From Cupriavidus nantongensis (GTDB taxonomy: Bacteria > Pseudomonadota > Gammaproteobacteria > Burkholderiales > Burkholderiaceae), in NCBI RefSeq assembly GCF_001598055.1, contig NZ_CP014844.1, positions 1,178,001-1,242,000 on the forward strand: DNA of 64,000 nt, given 5' to 3'. Of the stretch, positions 1-10,233 are shown one piece after another. The notes beneath the pieces are model-generated. The model searched no databases, had not been told where the DNA came from, and saw only the letters and a list, made by a program, of their open reading frames with translations. The position numbers were made by a program, and so were the translations under genes. Numbering within the stretch: the first letter of the stretch is position 1; every line of letters begins with the position of its first letter.

Positions 1-408
1 CCGTGCGTGACCGAGCGCGCCTGGGTGCTGGCGCCCGGCAGCCGCATCGGCCCGGCGACGGAGGACGAGCGCAAGCAGCTGATCGCCAACTCGCTGGTGG
101 CCGGCACTTATGAGAAGACCGTCGACCGCGAATCCGCCTATGAAAAGCTGCGCGGCAGCGTGCCGACGGTGGCGAATGGCGGCAAGGCCGGCGCGCCGGC
201 CGGCCAGCCCGCGGGCGAACAGGACAGCGGCTGGCTGGGCACCGCCGGCGAAATCTTCGGCACGCTGACCAAGGGCACCGGCAAGAGCGGCCGCGGCGAT
301 TCGATCCTGGAATCGATGGCCAAGTCGGCCGCGCGCACGGTCGGCTCGCAGGTCGGGCGCGAGTTGATTCGGGGCGTGCTGGGGAGTTTGTTGGGGAAGA
401 AGAAGTAA
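1..408 (+). CDS. DUF853/HerA-like C-terminal ATPase, 3' fragment
   Basis: The reading frame is already open at base 1 (it reads PCVTERAWVLAPGSRIGPA), so this is the C-terminal part of a larger gene starting before the window. The PCVTERAWVLxP..SRIGP run, followed by a low-complexity Gly/Ala linker and a basic C-terminus ending in GSLLGKKK, matches the tail of the DUF853 (HerA_C, YjgR-like) family of P-loop ATPases. The nucleotide-binding motifs lie outside the window and cannot be checked. The GTG at base 7 is internal and should not be taken as the start. A palindromic intergenic repeat follows 30 bp downstream. Confidence 0.8.
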   Translation, partial: PCVTERAWVLAPGSRIGPATEDERKQLIANSLVAGTYEKTVDRESAYEKLRGSVPTVANGGKAGAPAGQPAGEQDSGWLGTAGEIFGTLTKGTGKSGRGDSILESMAKSAARTVGSQVGRELIRGVLGSLLGKKK

Positions 409-439
409 GGGCGGTTCAAGCTTGCCCGCGGTTTGCTCA

Positions 440-462
440 CCTCTCCCGCAGGCGGGAGAGGG
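440..462. repeat. REP-like palindrome, CCTCTCCCGC/GCGGGAGAGG
   Basis: Perfect 10-bp inverted arms separated by AG. Close relatives occur at 15114-15137 and, split by an insertion sequence, at 15212-15221 plus 16541-16560. It lies between two convergent genes (ends at 408 and 489). There is no T-run, so it does not look like a classical intrinsic terminator, although the stem could still act in mRNA 3'-end formation. Confidence 0.7.
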
Positions 463-488
463 AGTACACCGGCGGTCATGCATGGGCG

Positions 489-653
489 TCAGCGCCGCTG
501 CGCCGCGTCGCGCGCCTTCGCCGCTTCAGCATCCTCGCGCATCTTGCGCGCGAACATGCGGGCGAAGAACCAGCCCATGCCGATGATGAAGACGATCACG
601 CCCAGGCTCATCAGCCCGGTGCTGGTACTGAACAGGATCTTGAAGGCTTCCAT
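489..653 (-). CDS. DUF3149 small inner-membrane protein, 54 aa
   Basis: Too short for many gene callers. The frame starts ATG GAA GCC TTC at 653 and ends TGA at 489. It encodes one hydrophobic helix (about residues 13-31: LMSLGVIVFIIGMGWFFARM) followed by a highly charged basic/acidic tail (KMREDAEAAKARDAAQRR). This matches the DUF3149 family of single-span membrane proteins in Betaproteobacteria; function is unknown to me. Upstream (on its own strand) the start is preceded by AAAGGGAGCC, a plausible ribosome binding site. Confidence 0.8.
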   Translation of the reverse strand: MEAFKILFSTSTGLMSLGVIVFIIGMGWFFARMFARKMREDAEAAKARDAAQRR

Positions 654-782
654 GCGTGGCTCCCTTTATGTGTGGACGCTGGCGCGCGGCGAGGTCTCGC
701 CGGCGCTTGCCGCCAGTGTAGGGAGCCGCATCGGGCGGGCTATTGAGGCCGGTCAAGCGCCGGCCAGCCCGCGTCCGTGCCG

Positions 783-1433
783 TCAGTTCTTGGTGCCGAA
801 CAGCCGGTCGCCGGCATCGCCCAGCCCGGGCACGATATACGCATCGGCATCCAGGTGGCTGTCGAGCGAGGCGACGAACAGCTTCACCCCCGGGTGCGCC
901 TTCTGGAACACTTCCACGCCCTCGGGCGCGGCCACCAGCGCGACGAAGGTGATGGCCTCGTCCTTGACGCCGCGGCGCTTGAGCACCTCCACCGCGTGCG
1001 CCGCCGAATAGCCGGTGGCGACCATGGGATCGCACAGGATAAAGCTGCGATCTTCCAGCGCCGGCAGGCGCACCAGGTATTCCACCGGGCGGTGCTGCTC
1101 GTCGCGGTACACGCCGATATGGCCGATGCGCGCCGACGGAATCAGCTCGACCAGGCCGTCGCTCATGCCCACGCCCGCGCGCAGCACCGGCACGATGGTC
1201 AGCTTCTTGCCGGCGATTACCGGCGCGTCCAGCTCGACCAGCGGGGTCTCGATGCGGCGCGTGGTCAGCGGCAGGTTGCGGGTGATCTCGTAGCCCATCA
1301 GCAGCGTGATCTCGCGCAGCAGCTCGCGGAACGTGCGCGTCGACGTTTCCTTGTCGCGCATGTGCGAGAGCTTGTGCTGGATCAGCGGGTGGTCGAGGAT
1401 GAAGAGGTTGGGAAAGCGCGGGTCTTGTTTCAT
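783..1433 (-). CDS. upp: Uracil phosphoribosyltransferase
   Basis: 216 aa, the usual length for the family. Salvages uracil with PRPP to give UMP and pyrophosphate in the cytosol. Visible landmarks: N-terminal [28 protein letters not shown] in the middle, the PRPP-binding loop [13 protein letters not shown] (about residues 129-141), and the C-terminal uracil-binding [19 protein letters not shown] start at 1433. It is separated by about 170 bp from the MFS transporter gene on the same strand. Assignment is secure. Confidence 0.97.
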   Translation of the reverse strand: MKQDPRFPNLFILDHPLIQHKLSHMRDKETSTRTFRELLREITLLMGYEITRNLPLTTRRIETPLVELDAPVIAGKKLTIVPVLRAGVGMSDGLVELIPSARIGHIGVYRDEQHRPVEYLVRLPALEDRSFILCDPMVATGYSAAHAVEVLKRRGVKDEAITFVALVAAPEGVEVFQKAHPGVKLFVASLDSHLDADAYIVPGLGDAGDRLFGTKN

Positions 1434-1605
1434 GGCTGGCGGCGAGGGCTCGGCGGGATGGCGAGTGAAGCGGGCGCGCGAGGCCGGTTGGGGCTCGCGC
1501 GCCGCGCCGTTGCAGCCGGATTGTAATGGAAGCGGGCCGCCGCGCCCGGCAGCGGCCCCGCGGTTGCCCCGTGGTTGCCCTGCGGTTGCCCCGTAGCGCC
1601 TTCGG

Positions 1606-3006
1606 CTAGTCGAGCGCGCGGTCCTTCGACTCGATATCGACCAGGAAGATGGCCAGCGCCGCCACGGCCAGGAACGAGGACAGCAGCGCCAGCGCCAGCG
1701 TGAACTGGCTGGCCATGATCGGCGCGACGATCGACGGGGCGAACAGGCCGCCGAAGCGCGCCATTGCCCCCGCGGTGCCCATGCCGCTGGCGCGCAGGTC
1801 GGTCGGGTACACCTCGGGCGTGAAGGCGTACAGCGCGCCCCAGGTGCCGAGCAGCGAGAAGCTCATCAGCAGGGTCGAGCCGATCACCAGCGCCGGCGAC
1901 TGGCCCAGGCTGTACAGCATGCAGCCCGCCGCGCTCAGCAGCAGGAAGCCGATCAGCGTCGGCTTGCGGCCCCAGCGCTCGACCCCATGCGCGGCCAGCG
2001 CGAAGCCGGGCAGCTGCACCAGCGCCAGCACGATCAGGAACACCTGGCCACGCATGAAGCCGAAGCCCTGGCCCGCCAGCTTGACCGGCAGGTAGACGAA
2101 GACCCCGTAATAGGCGATCGAGATCAGCATCCACGCCGCCAGAAGGCAGATGGTGCGGCGCCGGCAACCGGCGGCGAACAGCGCGAACACCGATTTGCGC
2201 TCCATCTTCTGCGGCTGCAGCGCGCCGATCTCCACCGACACGCGGTTGGCTGCCGCCACTCGCTGCAGCACCGCGCGGGCCTCGTCCGAGCGCCCTGATT
2301 TATTGAGGTAGAGCGGCGACTCGGGCACGAAGAAGCGGAACACCACGCCCACCAGCGCCGGGATGCCGGTGACCAGGAAGATCAGCCGCCACGCATCATT
2401 GCCGCGCGACACCGCGATCAGCGCCAGGATCGCCAGCAGGATGGTGCCGACCGCCCAGAACGACTCCAGCAGCACCAGCCAGCGGCCGCGCCGGTCCGAC
2501 GGCAGGAACTCGGCCATCATGGTGTAGTCGACCGGCAGGGTGCCGCCGACGCCGATGCCGGTCAGGAAGCGCAACAGCAGCAGCCACTGGAAGTCTGGCG
2601 CGAAGGCCGAGGCGACGCCGCAGATGGCATCGATGACCACCGCCATCATCAGCACCGGGCGGCGGCCGATGCGGTCGGCCAGCCGGCCGAACACGAACGC
2701 GCCGATCAGCATGCCGACGAAGAACATGGTGCCGGTCTGCAGCGCGGTCGGCACCGGAATGCCGAAGGTCGCTGCGATCGACGGCGCGGTGAAGCCGATC
2801 GACAGCACCTGCATGGCGTCGGCAAGCCACACCAGGCCGAAGATGACGAACAGCCGGTACTGGAAGCGGCCGACGCCGGCCGCGCGGATGCCTTGCTCGA
2901 TCGTGATGGGTGGCGACGACGCTGCGCGCGCGCTGGGCTGCGGGGCCGAGCCTAGCGTGGCGTCCGGGATAGTCGTGGTGGCCATGGATGAAATGGATGA
3001 CGACAT
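1606..3006 (-). CDS. niaP: NiaP-like MFS transporter, probable nicotinate uptake
   Basis: 466 aa with a hydrophilic N-terminus and about 12 predicted membrane segments. MFS signatures are clear: [14 protein letters not shown] after TM2 and a second [10 protein letters not shown] in the other half. The [20 protein letters not shown] and [19 protein letters not shown] stretches place it in the SV2/NiaP group, which includes experimentally supported nicotinate transporters in Ralstonia-type bacteria (recalled knowledge). Context supports this: it lies beside a full nicotinate catabolic locus and has an upstream palindrome resembling sites in that locus. The ATG at 3006 has a poor ribosome site; Met8 (at 2985) is an alternative start. 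It could instead carry another small aromatic acid. Confidence 0.75.
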   Translation of the reverse strand: MSSSISSMATTTIPDATLGSAPQPSARAASSPPITIEQGIRAAGVGRFQYRLFVIFGLVWLADAMQVLSIGFTAPSIAATFGIPVPTALQTGTMFFVGMLIGAFVFGRLADRIGRRPVLMMAVVIDAICGVASAFAPDFQWLLLLRFLTGIGVGGTLPVDYTMMAEFLPSDRRGRWLVLLESFWAVGTILLAILALIAVSRGNDAWRLIFLVTGIPALVGVVFRFFVPESPLYLNKSGRSDEARAVLQRVAAANRVSVEIGALQPQKMERKSVFALFAAGCRRRTICLLAAWMLISIAYYGVFVYLPVKLAGQGFGFMRGQVFLIVLALVQLPGFALAAHGVERWGRKPTLIGFLLLSAAGCMLYSLGQSPALVIGSTLLMSFSLLGTWGALYAFTPEVYPTDLRASGMGTAGAMARFGGLFAPSIVAPIMASQFTLALALLSSFLAVAALAIFLVDIESKDRALD

Positions 3007-3154
3007 GTTTGTCTACCTGTCTTTATAGGCTGGTTCTGGAACTCGGAAGCACGCGTGGCCAGAAGCAGGCCGGCACGTGATGCCGGCTGCTGCCGAATGC
3101 AGCGGGGGCAGCGGCGGCGGCGGGGGCTGCGGCTTCCACCTGGCGACGCTGGAA

Positions 3155-3202
3155 CTAGCCCGGTAGCACGCCTGCAACAGCTTCCTGGTACTGATACGAC
3201 AT
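3155..3202 (-). CDS. Possible 15-aa leader peptide upstream of niaP
   Basis: Frame MSYQYQEAVAGVLPG then TAG, preceded by a strong Shine-Dalgarno AGGAG seven bases before ATG. It sits in the roughly 400-bp untranslated region upstream of the transporter gene, on the same strand. The word GGTAGACAA occurs just before this start and again just before the transporter start (3215-3223 and 3009-3017 on the plus strand as TTGTCTACC). No homologue is known to me. It may be a translated leader or chance. I see no other gene in 3007-3537. Confidence 0.3.
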   Translation of the reverse strand: MSYQYQEAVAGVLPG

Positions 3203-3390
3203 AGTCACTCCTGGTTGTCTACCCTTGGTTTGGTCTGGCCCGGCGCCCCGGTGTCTGGCGGAACTATGCAAGCCCCGCGCCAGCGCGTCCGGTGATCTAT
3301 CGGGCCGGTTTTATGTTTTTGTGTTCTGGTCCGCCGCGTGCGGCGCGCCGTCCTTGTGCGGGGAGGCACCGCAGCGTGCCCGCTGGCACT

Positions 3391-3410
3391 CATGTAGTGC
3401 GCACTACATG
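3391..3410. promoter_or_regulatory. Perfect 20-bp palindrome, probable operator of niaP
   Basis: CATGTAGTGC followed directly by its reverse complement GCACTACATG. It lies upstream of the niaP-like transcription unit and downstream of the converging end of nicB1, so the only gene it can control by position is the transporter. Its core AGTGCGCACT differs by one base from AGTGTGCACT at 8462-8471 in the nic control region. A MarR- or GntR-type dimer is the natural binder; identity is inferred. Confidence 0.65.
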
Positions 3411-3537
3411 ATCGTTCAGCGTAAGCTACATGAAACTGGCGGGCAAGGCCGAATTGCGTTTCTCTCCTCGGGGTTTTCCCGCGCGCACGGCGCCGATGCT
3501 CAAGGCTCGCCAGCGTGGTGCATGGTGCTCCGGTGGT

Positions 3538-6513
3538 TCAGTGGGCTGGCGCCGCGCGCAGCCGCGCGACGGTGTTCTCCAGGTCCTGCCAGGCGGGTTT
3601 GTCGGGGGCAAAGCGCGCGCGCAGGTACTGCGCCAGCTGCGCGATCTGCTGGTCGTCGAGCGTGTCGGCATAGCCCGGCATCGCGCCCAGTTCGCTGTTG
3701 GGCGGTGCCGGCATGCCGCGCAGCAGCACCTGGATCACGTTGTCCGGCAGCTTGCTGTGCAGGTTGGTGTTGAGCGCCAGCGACGGCTTCACGCCGAACT
3801 GCGCGATGCCCTGGTCCGACTGGTGGCAGACCGCGCAGGCGCTCTGGTACAGGCGTTCGGCCGGACCGCCGAGCGTGCGCGCGGCGGTCCGGCTGCGTTG
3901 TTCGACCTGCACCGCCTGCGCCGCCAGTACCGACGGTGCCGGTGCGGGCGCGCCGAACGAGGCCACGTAATGCGCGATCGCGCGCACGTCGTCCTCGGGC
4001 AGTTGCGCGAGCTCTTCCACCACCGGCGCCATCGGTCCCGCGGCGGCGCCATGGTGCGGCGCATAGCCGCCGCGAAGGTAAGTGAACAGCGCAGCCTCGG
4101 TCCACGGCACCGGCGCCTGCGACAGCGCGGTCAGCGCCGGCGCTTCCCAGCCTTCGGCGCTGCCGCCGGTCAGGTAGCGGCGCCCGCCTTGCTCGGCGCC
4201 GAGCGCGTTGCGCGGCGAATGGCAGGCGCTGCAGTGGCCCAGCCCCTCGGCCAGGTAGGCGCCGCGATTCCATTGCGCCGAGCGCGACGGGTCCGGTGTA
4301 AAGCGTTCGTTGCGATGGAACAGCAGGTTCCAGCCGGCCAGCAGCGGGCGCAGGTTGAAGGGGAAGGCGAGCTGCGTCTGCGGCACCGCGGAGGTCACCG
4401 GCTCGGCCGACATCAGGTAGCCGTACAGCGCCTGCATGTCGCCGTCGCTGATCCTGGCGAAGGCGGTGTACGGGAACGCCGGATACAGGCGCCGCCCGTC
4501 GCGGTGGATGCCTTCGCGCATGGCGCGCTCGAAGGCGGCGAACGACCAGTTGCCGATGCCGGTCTGCACATCGGGCGTGATGTTGGTGCTGTAGACCGTG
4601 CCGAACGGCGTTTCCAGCGGCAGGCCGCCGGCGTTCTTCGCGCCGCCGGGCGCGGTATGGCACACCGCGCAGTCGCCGGCGGCGGCCACCAGTCGGCCGC
4701 GCTCGAGCGTGGCGGCGGAATAGAAGCCGGGCTCGGGCGGCGCCACCGGCGCGATCGGCGCGCGCCACGGCAACAGCGTGGCGCACACGCCGGCCGCCGC
4801 GGCGGCTGCCGCCGCGATCCAGCCGCGCTTCTTGCGTTGGTTGCCGGGATTGGCCTCGGCCAGTGCCAGACGGATGCGTTCGGCGCTGAACGGTGGCTTG
4901 CGCAGGCGCACGCCGGTGGCGTCGTAGATGGCATTGGCCACCGCGGCGGCGGCCGGCAGCGAATCGGTGGGACCGGCCGCGAGCGCGTCGTGCGTGGCCA
5001 GCGTGCCGGCCAGCCGCACTTCCGGCAGCGCCTGTGCCGGCATGGCCGGCAAGTGTTCGCCGGCAACACGCGCGTCCGCCGGCCAGGTGTCGAACGCCGG
5101 CGTGGCGGTGGTCAGCTGCAGCGCGGCGGCTGCGACGTCCTGCTCGATCGAACGCGGCATCGAGCGCGGCATCGAGCGCGGCATCGAGCGCGGCATCGAG
5201 CGCGTCATCGCGGCGGCTTGCGGTAGTGGCAGCGATTCGCTGTCATGCCCGACCGTGACGCGCGTGACCGCCAGCTCGCCGGTGGTGCCGTCGACCTCGA
5301 CTTCCGCGACCCACGCCGACCAGCTCTGGCCGGCGTCGTGGTCGATGGTGTGGGCGTAGGCAAAGCCGCGGCCACGCCGTACATTGCCGGCGGCGGAGTG
5401 GGCGCGTGGTGTTGCTGGGTTCCAGCCGGCGCGCTCGGCGACCTGCCGCACCAGCGCGGAGCCGCGCGGGTCGTCCAGGTGCGCGAGGCGCAGCGCCACC
5501 GGGTCGGCGTCGCTGGCGGCGGCAAGCTCGTCAAGATGGGATTCGCGCGCGAACACCTGCGCGCGCGCTGCCGTCAGCGGCGCGGCTGCGAATGCCGCCG
5601 GGTCGCCGGACACGGCGAGTTCGACATGCGGGATGCGATACGGCGGCAGCGCAGCGTCGCCGCCATGGCCCGCATCGATGCTGTCCGTCACCGGCGCCGG
5701 CGTATGCGTCAGCCACAGCGCCAGCGGTGAAACCGGGGCCGTGGCGCCGGACAGCGTGGCGGCGTAGGCGTCGACGGTGGCGCCGGTGCGCGCGCTATCG
5801 ACGCGGATATCGAACTCGGCATCGGCCAGGCCGACGTCGGCGGCACGCAGCCGGCGCACCACCGGCTGCCCGCTGGCGTGCGCCAGCAGCGCCGCGTCGG
5901 CGGCAGCGTGCGGTGCCAGCAGCGCGGGATCGGCGCGGTCGTCCGGATCTTGCCAGCAGACCATCTGCACTTGCGTTGGCGCGATGTCCAGCAGCGCAGC
6001 AAGTTCGGCGCGCAGTGCGCCGGGGCGCGTGGCGGGCAGCCATACGGTCAGCGTGCCGTCGCGCCAGTCGGCGACAACGGTGCAGCAGGCATCGTCGCGG
6101 GTGCCCGCGAGCGGCCACCGGTAATTTTGCGTGTGGTGTGCGCGGGCGTGTTCGAGCGCCTCGGCGGCATCGCCGCGTTGCGCCAGTGTGTGGCGCGCCG
6201 CAGGGGTGGCGTCGGCGCGCGGCGGACCAGACCAGCGCGCCCGCAGGGCTCGCGCCGCGTCGGCGGCCTGCGCGGCCGAGACCGCGGCCACGCCGGCAAA
6301 GTTGTTGCGGACCACCACCGCGCGGATGCCTGGCAGCGCCAGCGCGGCGTCGCGCCCGGCGTGTAGCAGGCGCGCCGCGAGCGGCTCGCCGCCGACCCAG
6401 CGCAGGCCCGGCGGTGTCAGTACATGGGCCACCAGGCAATCGGCGGCGCCCGGCGGCACGCCGGCGGCCAGTGCCGTGGCCGGCGTGGTCGCTTGCACGA
6501 TGCCGGCGCTCAC
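3538..6513 (-). CDS. nicB1: Nicotinate dehydrogenase subunit B1: degenerate Mo-domain fused to triheme cytochrome c
   Basis: 991 aa, GTG start at 6513 overlapping the nicA stop by 4 bp (GTGA), so the two are translationally coupled. The N-terminal ~545 residues resemble the molybdenum subunit of NicB/isoquinoline oxidoreductase-type hydroxylases but are eroded. The catalytic GxGE motif reads AAGPTDSLP, with Pro515 where Glu is expected, the WLRG segment is gone, and the usual N-terminal GHVDLGTG region is missing. A hydrophobic anchor follows (about 555-580), then three heme c sites CAVCH, CSACH and CAVCH (Cys615, 761, 893). Probable role: anchor and electron exit from the hydroxylase to the respiratory chain, with NicB2 doing the chemistry. 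It also contains a 12-bp tandem repeat. Confidence 0.85.
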   Translation of the reverse strand: MSAGIVQATTPATALAAGVPPGAADCLVAHVLTPPGLRWVGGEPLAARLLHAGRDAALALPGIRAVVVRNNFAGVAAVSAAQAADAARALRARWSGPPRADATPAARHTLAQRGDAAEALEHARAHHTQNYRWPLAGTRDDACCTVVADWRDGTLTVWLPATRPGALRAELAALLDIAPTQVQMVCWQDPDDRADPALLAPHAAADAALLAHASGQPVVRRLRAADVGLADAEFDIRVDSARTGATVDAYAATLSGATAPVSPLALWLTHTPAPVTDSIDAGHGGDAALPPYRIPHVELAVSGDPAAFAAAPLTAARAQVFARESHLDELAAASDADPVALRLAHLDDPRGSALVRQVAERAGWNPATPRAHSAAGNVRRGRGFAYAHTIDHDAGQSWSAWVAEVEVDGTTGELAVTRVTVGHDSESLPLPQAAAMTRSMPRSMPRSMPRSMPRSIEQDVAAAALQLTTATPAFDTWPADARVAGEHLPAMPAQALPEVRLAGTLATHDALAAGPTDSLPAAAAVANAIYDATGVRLRKPPFSAERIRLALAEANPGNQRKKRGWIAAAAAAAAGVCATLLPWRAPIAPVAPPEPGFYSAATLERGRLVAAAGDCAVCHTAPGGAKNAGGLPLETPFGTVYSTNITPDVQTGIGNWSFAAFERAMREGIHRDGRRLYPAFPYTAFARISDGDMQALYGYLMSAEPVTSAVPQTQLAFPFNLRPLLAGWNLLFHRNERFTPDPSRSAQWNRGAYLAEGLGHCSACHSPRNALGAEQGGRRYLTGGSAEGWEAPALTALSQAPVPWTEAALFTYLRGGYAPHHGAAAGPMAPVVEELAQLPEDDVRAIAHYVASFGAPAPAPSVLAAQAVQVEQRSRTAARTLGGPAERLYQSACAVCHQSDQGIAQFGVKPSLALNTNLHSKLPDNVIQVLLRGMPAPPNSELGAMPGYADTLDDQQIAQLAQYLRARFAPDKPAWQDLENTVARLRAAPAH
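5151..5210. repeat. 12-bp tandem repeat, five units, inside nicB1
   Basis: Five 12-bp units (consensus AGCGCGGCATCG on the plus strand, first and last unit each with one change). In frame with nicB1 they encode a run of Met-Pro-Arg-Ser units (TRS MPRS MPRS MPRS MPRS IEQD). Copy-number change would keep the frame, adding or removing four residues. It lies in the part of the Mo-like domain that aligns poorly to NicB2. Confidence 0.9.
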
Positions 6514-7007
6514 GACGCCGCCCCTTGTGCGGCCTGCCGCTGCAGCACCGCGGCCCGCCTGACCGCGCGCACGATTTCCACATGCGTGCCGCAACGGCAC
6601 AGGTTGAAGCGCAAGGCTTCGCGGATCTGCGCTTCGTCGGGATCGGGGTTCTGCGCCAGCAGCGCCTTGGCGGTCATGATCATGCCGTTCAGGCAGTAGC
6701 CGCATTGCGCGGCCTGTTCTTCGATAAACGCCTGCTGCACGGGGTCCGGATGCTGTGCCGTGCCCAGGCCTTCGAGCGTGGTCACCGCGTGGCCCACCAC
6801 GGCCCTGACCGGCAGCACGCACGAACGCGCCGGCAGGCCGTCCACCAGCACCGTGCAGGCGCCGCACTGGCCCAGGCCGCAACCGTACTTGGGCCCGTTG
6901 CAGCACAGGTCGTTGCGCAGGATGTAGAGCAGCGGCGTGTCAGGCGCCACCTCGAGCGTGTGCTCGGCGTGGTTGACCTGCAGGGTCAGGGGGCGGGGCG
7001 TGTTCAT
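6510..7007 (-). CDS. nicA: Nicotinate dehydrogenase [2Fe-2S] subunit A
   Basis: 165 aa, ATG at 7007. Carries the two cluster motifs of the xanthine-oxidase-type small subunit: CNGPKYGCGLGQCGAC (plant-type ferredoxin cluster, about residues 36-51) and QCGYCLNGM...CRCGTH (helical domain, about 98-137). It passes electrons from the molybdenum site to the cytochrome c domain during hydroxylation of nicotinate to 6-hydroxynicotinate. Located between nicC (89 bp upstream on the same strand) and nicB1 (4-bp overlap). Confidence 0.93.
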   Translation of the reverse strand: MNTPRPLTLQVNHAEHTLEVAPDTPLLYILRNDLCCNGPKYGCGLGQCGACTVLVDGLPARSCVLPVRAVVGHAVTTLEGLGTAQHPDPVQQAFIEEQAAQCGYCLNGMIMTAKALLAQNPDPDEAQIREALRFNLCRCGTHVEIVRAVRRAAVLQRQAAQGAAS

Positions 7008-7095
7008 CGGGGGCTGGGGGCGGTTTGAACATCACGCATCGCGGCGCCGCGCCCCATTCTGGCGAGGGGCGGCGGCGGGCAGGGCGGTCAGGCGG

Positions 7096-8356
<1,261 letters not shown>

Positions 8357-8458
8357 GCGAAATCAGCTGGACCTATGGAAAACCCTGATAACGATGTGAT
8401 GGCTTGGCAATGATGCGCTGCAATGGCGAAATCATGCGCAAAAACAGGGATTCATGGA

Positions 8459-8474
8459 TTCAGTGTGCACTGAA
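8459..8474. promoter_or_regulatory. Palindrome (site B) in the nic divergent region
   Basis: TTCAGTG-TG-CACTGAA, perfect 7-bp arms. It lies midway between the nicC and nicE promoters. Its core AGTGTGCACT is one base from the core of the palindrome upstream of niaP (3396-3405). Confidence 0.6.
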
Positions 8475-8503
8475 CGAGTGAATCGCGGCCGGTGCAGAAT
8501 CTG

Positions 8504-8533
8504 TTTGCGTAGATAAAGTGTGTACACTACAAT
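8504..8533 (+). promoter_or_regulatory. nicE promoter with embedded palindrome (site C)
   Basis: -35-like TTTGCG (8504-8509), 18-bp spacer, -10 TACAAT (8528-8533). The palindrome AGTGT-GT-ACACT occupies 8517-8528, between the two elements, a typical repressor position. The remainder of 8257-8612 holds no gene that I can support. Confidence 0.55.
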
Positions 8534-8612
8534 CGTTCGCAGCATGCAGGCCCTGGGCCGCTGCAGGCAGACCGAGAGCGCGACCAAAGCGCAAGCAAGG
8601 GCAGACAAACAG

Positions 8613-9380
8613 ATGACGGAGTCGACAGTGCAGAAAGTTTTCCGAATCGGCCAGATCGTGCCGAGCTCCAACACCACCATGGAAACCGAGATCCCGGCGA
8701 TGCTGGCCGCGCGCCAGCTGGTGCGCCCGGAGCGCTTCACCTTCCATTCGAGCCGGATGCGGATGAAGAAGGTGGTCAAGGAAGAGCTGGCCGCGATGGA
8801 TGCGGAATCCGACCGCTGCGCGGTGGAACTGAGCGACGCCCGCGTCGACGTGCTCGGCTACGCCTGCCTGGTGGCGATCATGGCGATGGGCCACGGCTAC
8901 CACCGCGTCTCCGAACAGCGCCTGCAGGCGCATACCGCCGAGAACGGCGGCGACGCGCCGGTGATTACCAGCGCCGGCGCGCTGGTCGATGCGCTCAAGG
9001 TGATGGGCGCAAAGCGCATCGCGGTGGTGGCGCCGTACATGAAGCCGCTGACCGAGCTGGTGGTCGACTACATCCGCAACGAAGGCTACGAGGTGGTCGA
9101 CTACCGTGCGCTGGAGATTCCCGACAACCTCGACGTCGGCCGCCATGACCCGGCCAGGCTGCCGGAGATCGTCGCGCAGATGAACACCGCCGATGCCGAC
9201 GTGATCGTGCTGTCGGCCTGCGTGCAGATGCCGTCGCTGCCTGCGATCGCGAAGGTCGAGGCCATGACCGGCAAGCCGGTCGTCACCGCCGCGGTGGCCA
9301 CCACCTACGCGCTGCTCAAGCGCCTGGGGCTGGAGCCGGTGGTGCCGGGCGCCGGCGCGCTGCTGTCGGGCGCGTACTGA
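8613..9380 (+). CDS. nicE: Maleate cis-trans isomerase
   Basis: 255 aa from ATG at 8613 (MTESTVQKVF); an upstream in-frame ATG at 8520 lies inside the promoter and is rejected. Belongs to the Asp/Glu racemase-like maleate isomerases: N-terminal GQIVPSSNTTMETE, first catalytic Cys in LGYACLVA (Cys85), second in VLSACVQMPS (about residue 203). Converts maleate to fumarate, the last step of the nicotinate pathway, feeding the TCA cycle. First gene of the rightward nicE-nicD-nicX-nicF operon; the gap to nicD is 11 bp. Confidence 0.92.
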   Translation: MTESTVQKVFRIGQIVPSSNTTMETEIPAMLAARQLVRPERFTFHSSRMRMKKVVKEELAAMDAESDRCAVELSDARVDVLGYACLVAIMAMGHGYHRVSEQRLQAHTAENGGDAPVITSAGALVDALKVMGAKRIAVVAPYMKPLTELVVDYIRNEGYEVVDYRALEIPDNLDVGRHDPARLPEIVAQMNTADADVIVLSACVQMPSLPAIAKVEAMTGKPVVTAAVATTYALLKRLGLEPVVPGAGALLSGAY

Positions 9381-9391
9381 AGGGGCGGGCC

Positions 9392-10222
9392 ATGGCAGAC
9401 AGCACCTTTCTCTACGGCGCCCACGTCCACGCCAACGGTATCCGCCAGCACTATCTGCGCTATGGCGGACAGCAGGGCGCGCGCGCGCAGCGCGATGCCG
9501 TGATCATCGTGCCGGGCATCACCAGCCCCGCGGTGACCTGGGGCTTTGTCGGCGAACGCTTCGGGCAGCAGTTCGATACCTATGTGCTCGACGTGCGCGG
9601 CCGCGGCCTGTCGCAGGCCGGCCCGGAGCTGGACTACAGCCTCGATGCGCAGGCCGCCGACGTGGTCGCGTTTGCCGCGGCGCTGGGACTGCAGCGCTAC
9701 GCCGTGGTCGGCCATTCGATGGGCGCGCGCATCGGCATCCGCGCGGCGCGCGCCAGGCCCGCCGGCCTGACGCGGCTGGTGCTGGTCGATCCGCCTGTGT
9801 CGGGCCCGGGGCGCCGCGCCTATCCGTCGCAACTGCCGTGGTACATCGATTCGATCCGGCTGGCGCAGCAGGGTATCGACGCCGAAGGCATGCGCGCGTT
9901 CTGCCCGACCTGGACCGAGGACCAGCTGCGCCTGCGCGCGCAATGGCTGCATACCTGCGACGAGCGCGCGATCCTGGCCAGCTTCAACGGCTTTCATGAA
10001 GACGATATCCACGCCGACCTGCCGCAGGTGGCCGTGCCGGCGCTGCTGATGACCGCCGGCCGCGGCGACGTGATCCGCGCCGAAGACGTGCAGGAGATGC
10101 GCACGCTGCTGCCGGCCTTGCTGGTCGCGCACGTTGCCAATGCCGGCCACATGATCCCGTGGGACGACGAGGCCGGCTTCTACCGCGCCTTCGGCGATTT
10201 CCTCGGCGCGCCGCTGAACTGA
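9392..10222 (+). CDS. nicD: N-formylmaleamate deformylase, alpha/beta hydrolase
   Basis: 276 aa. Alpha/beta-hydrolase fold with nucleophile elbow GHSMG (Ser109), an acid candidate Asp133 in VLVDPP, and a His in NAGHMIPWDD near residue 251. It hydrolyses N-formylmaleamate to maleamate and formate. The oxyanion-side motif is IIVPGITSPAVTWGF. Tightly packed between nicE (11 bp) and nicX (11 bp), consistent with one transcript. Confidence 0.9.
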   Translation: MADSTFLYGAHVHANGIRQHYLRYGGQQGARAQRDAVIIVPGITSPAVTWGFVGERFGQQFDTYVLDVRGRGLSQAGPELDYSLDAQAADVVAFAAALGLQRYAVVGHSMGARIGIRAARARPAGLTRLVLVDPPVSGPGRRAYPSQLPWYIDSIRLAQQGIDAEGMRAFCPTWTEDQLRLRAQWLHTCDERAILASFNGFHEDDIHADLPQVAVPALLMTAGRGDVIRAEDVQEMRTLLPALLVAHVANAGHMIPWDDEAGFYRAFGDFLGAPLN

Positions 10223-10233
10223 ATGGAGCGAAC

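Noticed and set aside
440..462. Intrinsic terminator for the DUF853 gene
   Set aside because: Stem present but no T-run; same palindrome recurs elsewhere, so called a repeat.
5151..5210. CRISPR-like repeat array
   Set aside because: Units are contiguous 12-mers with no spacers, inside a coding frame.
3430..5226. 598-codon open frame on the plus strand opposite nicB1
   Set aside because: High-GC antisense artefact: low-complexity Arg/Gly/Ala translation, no domain, and the opposite strand encodes a clear heme protein.
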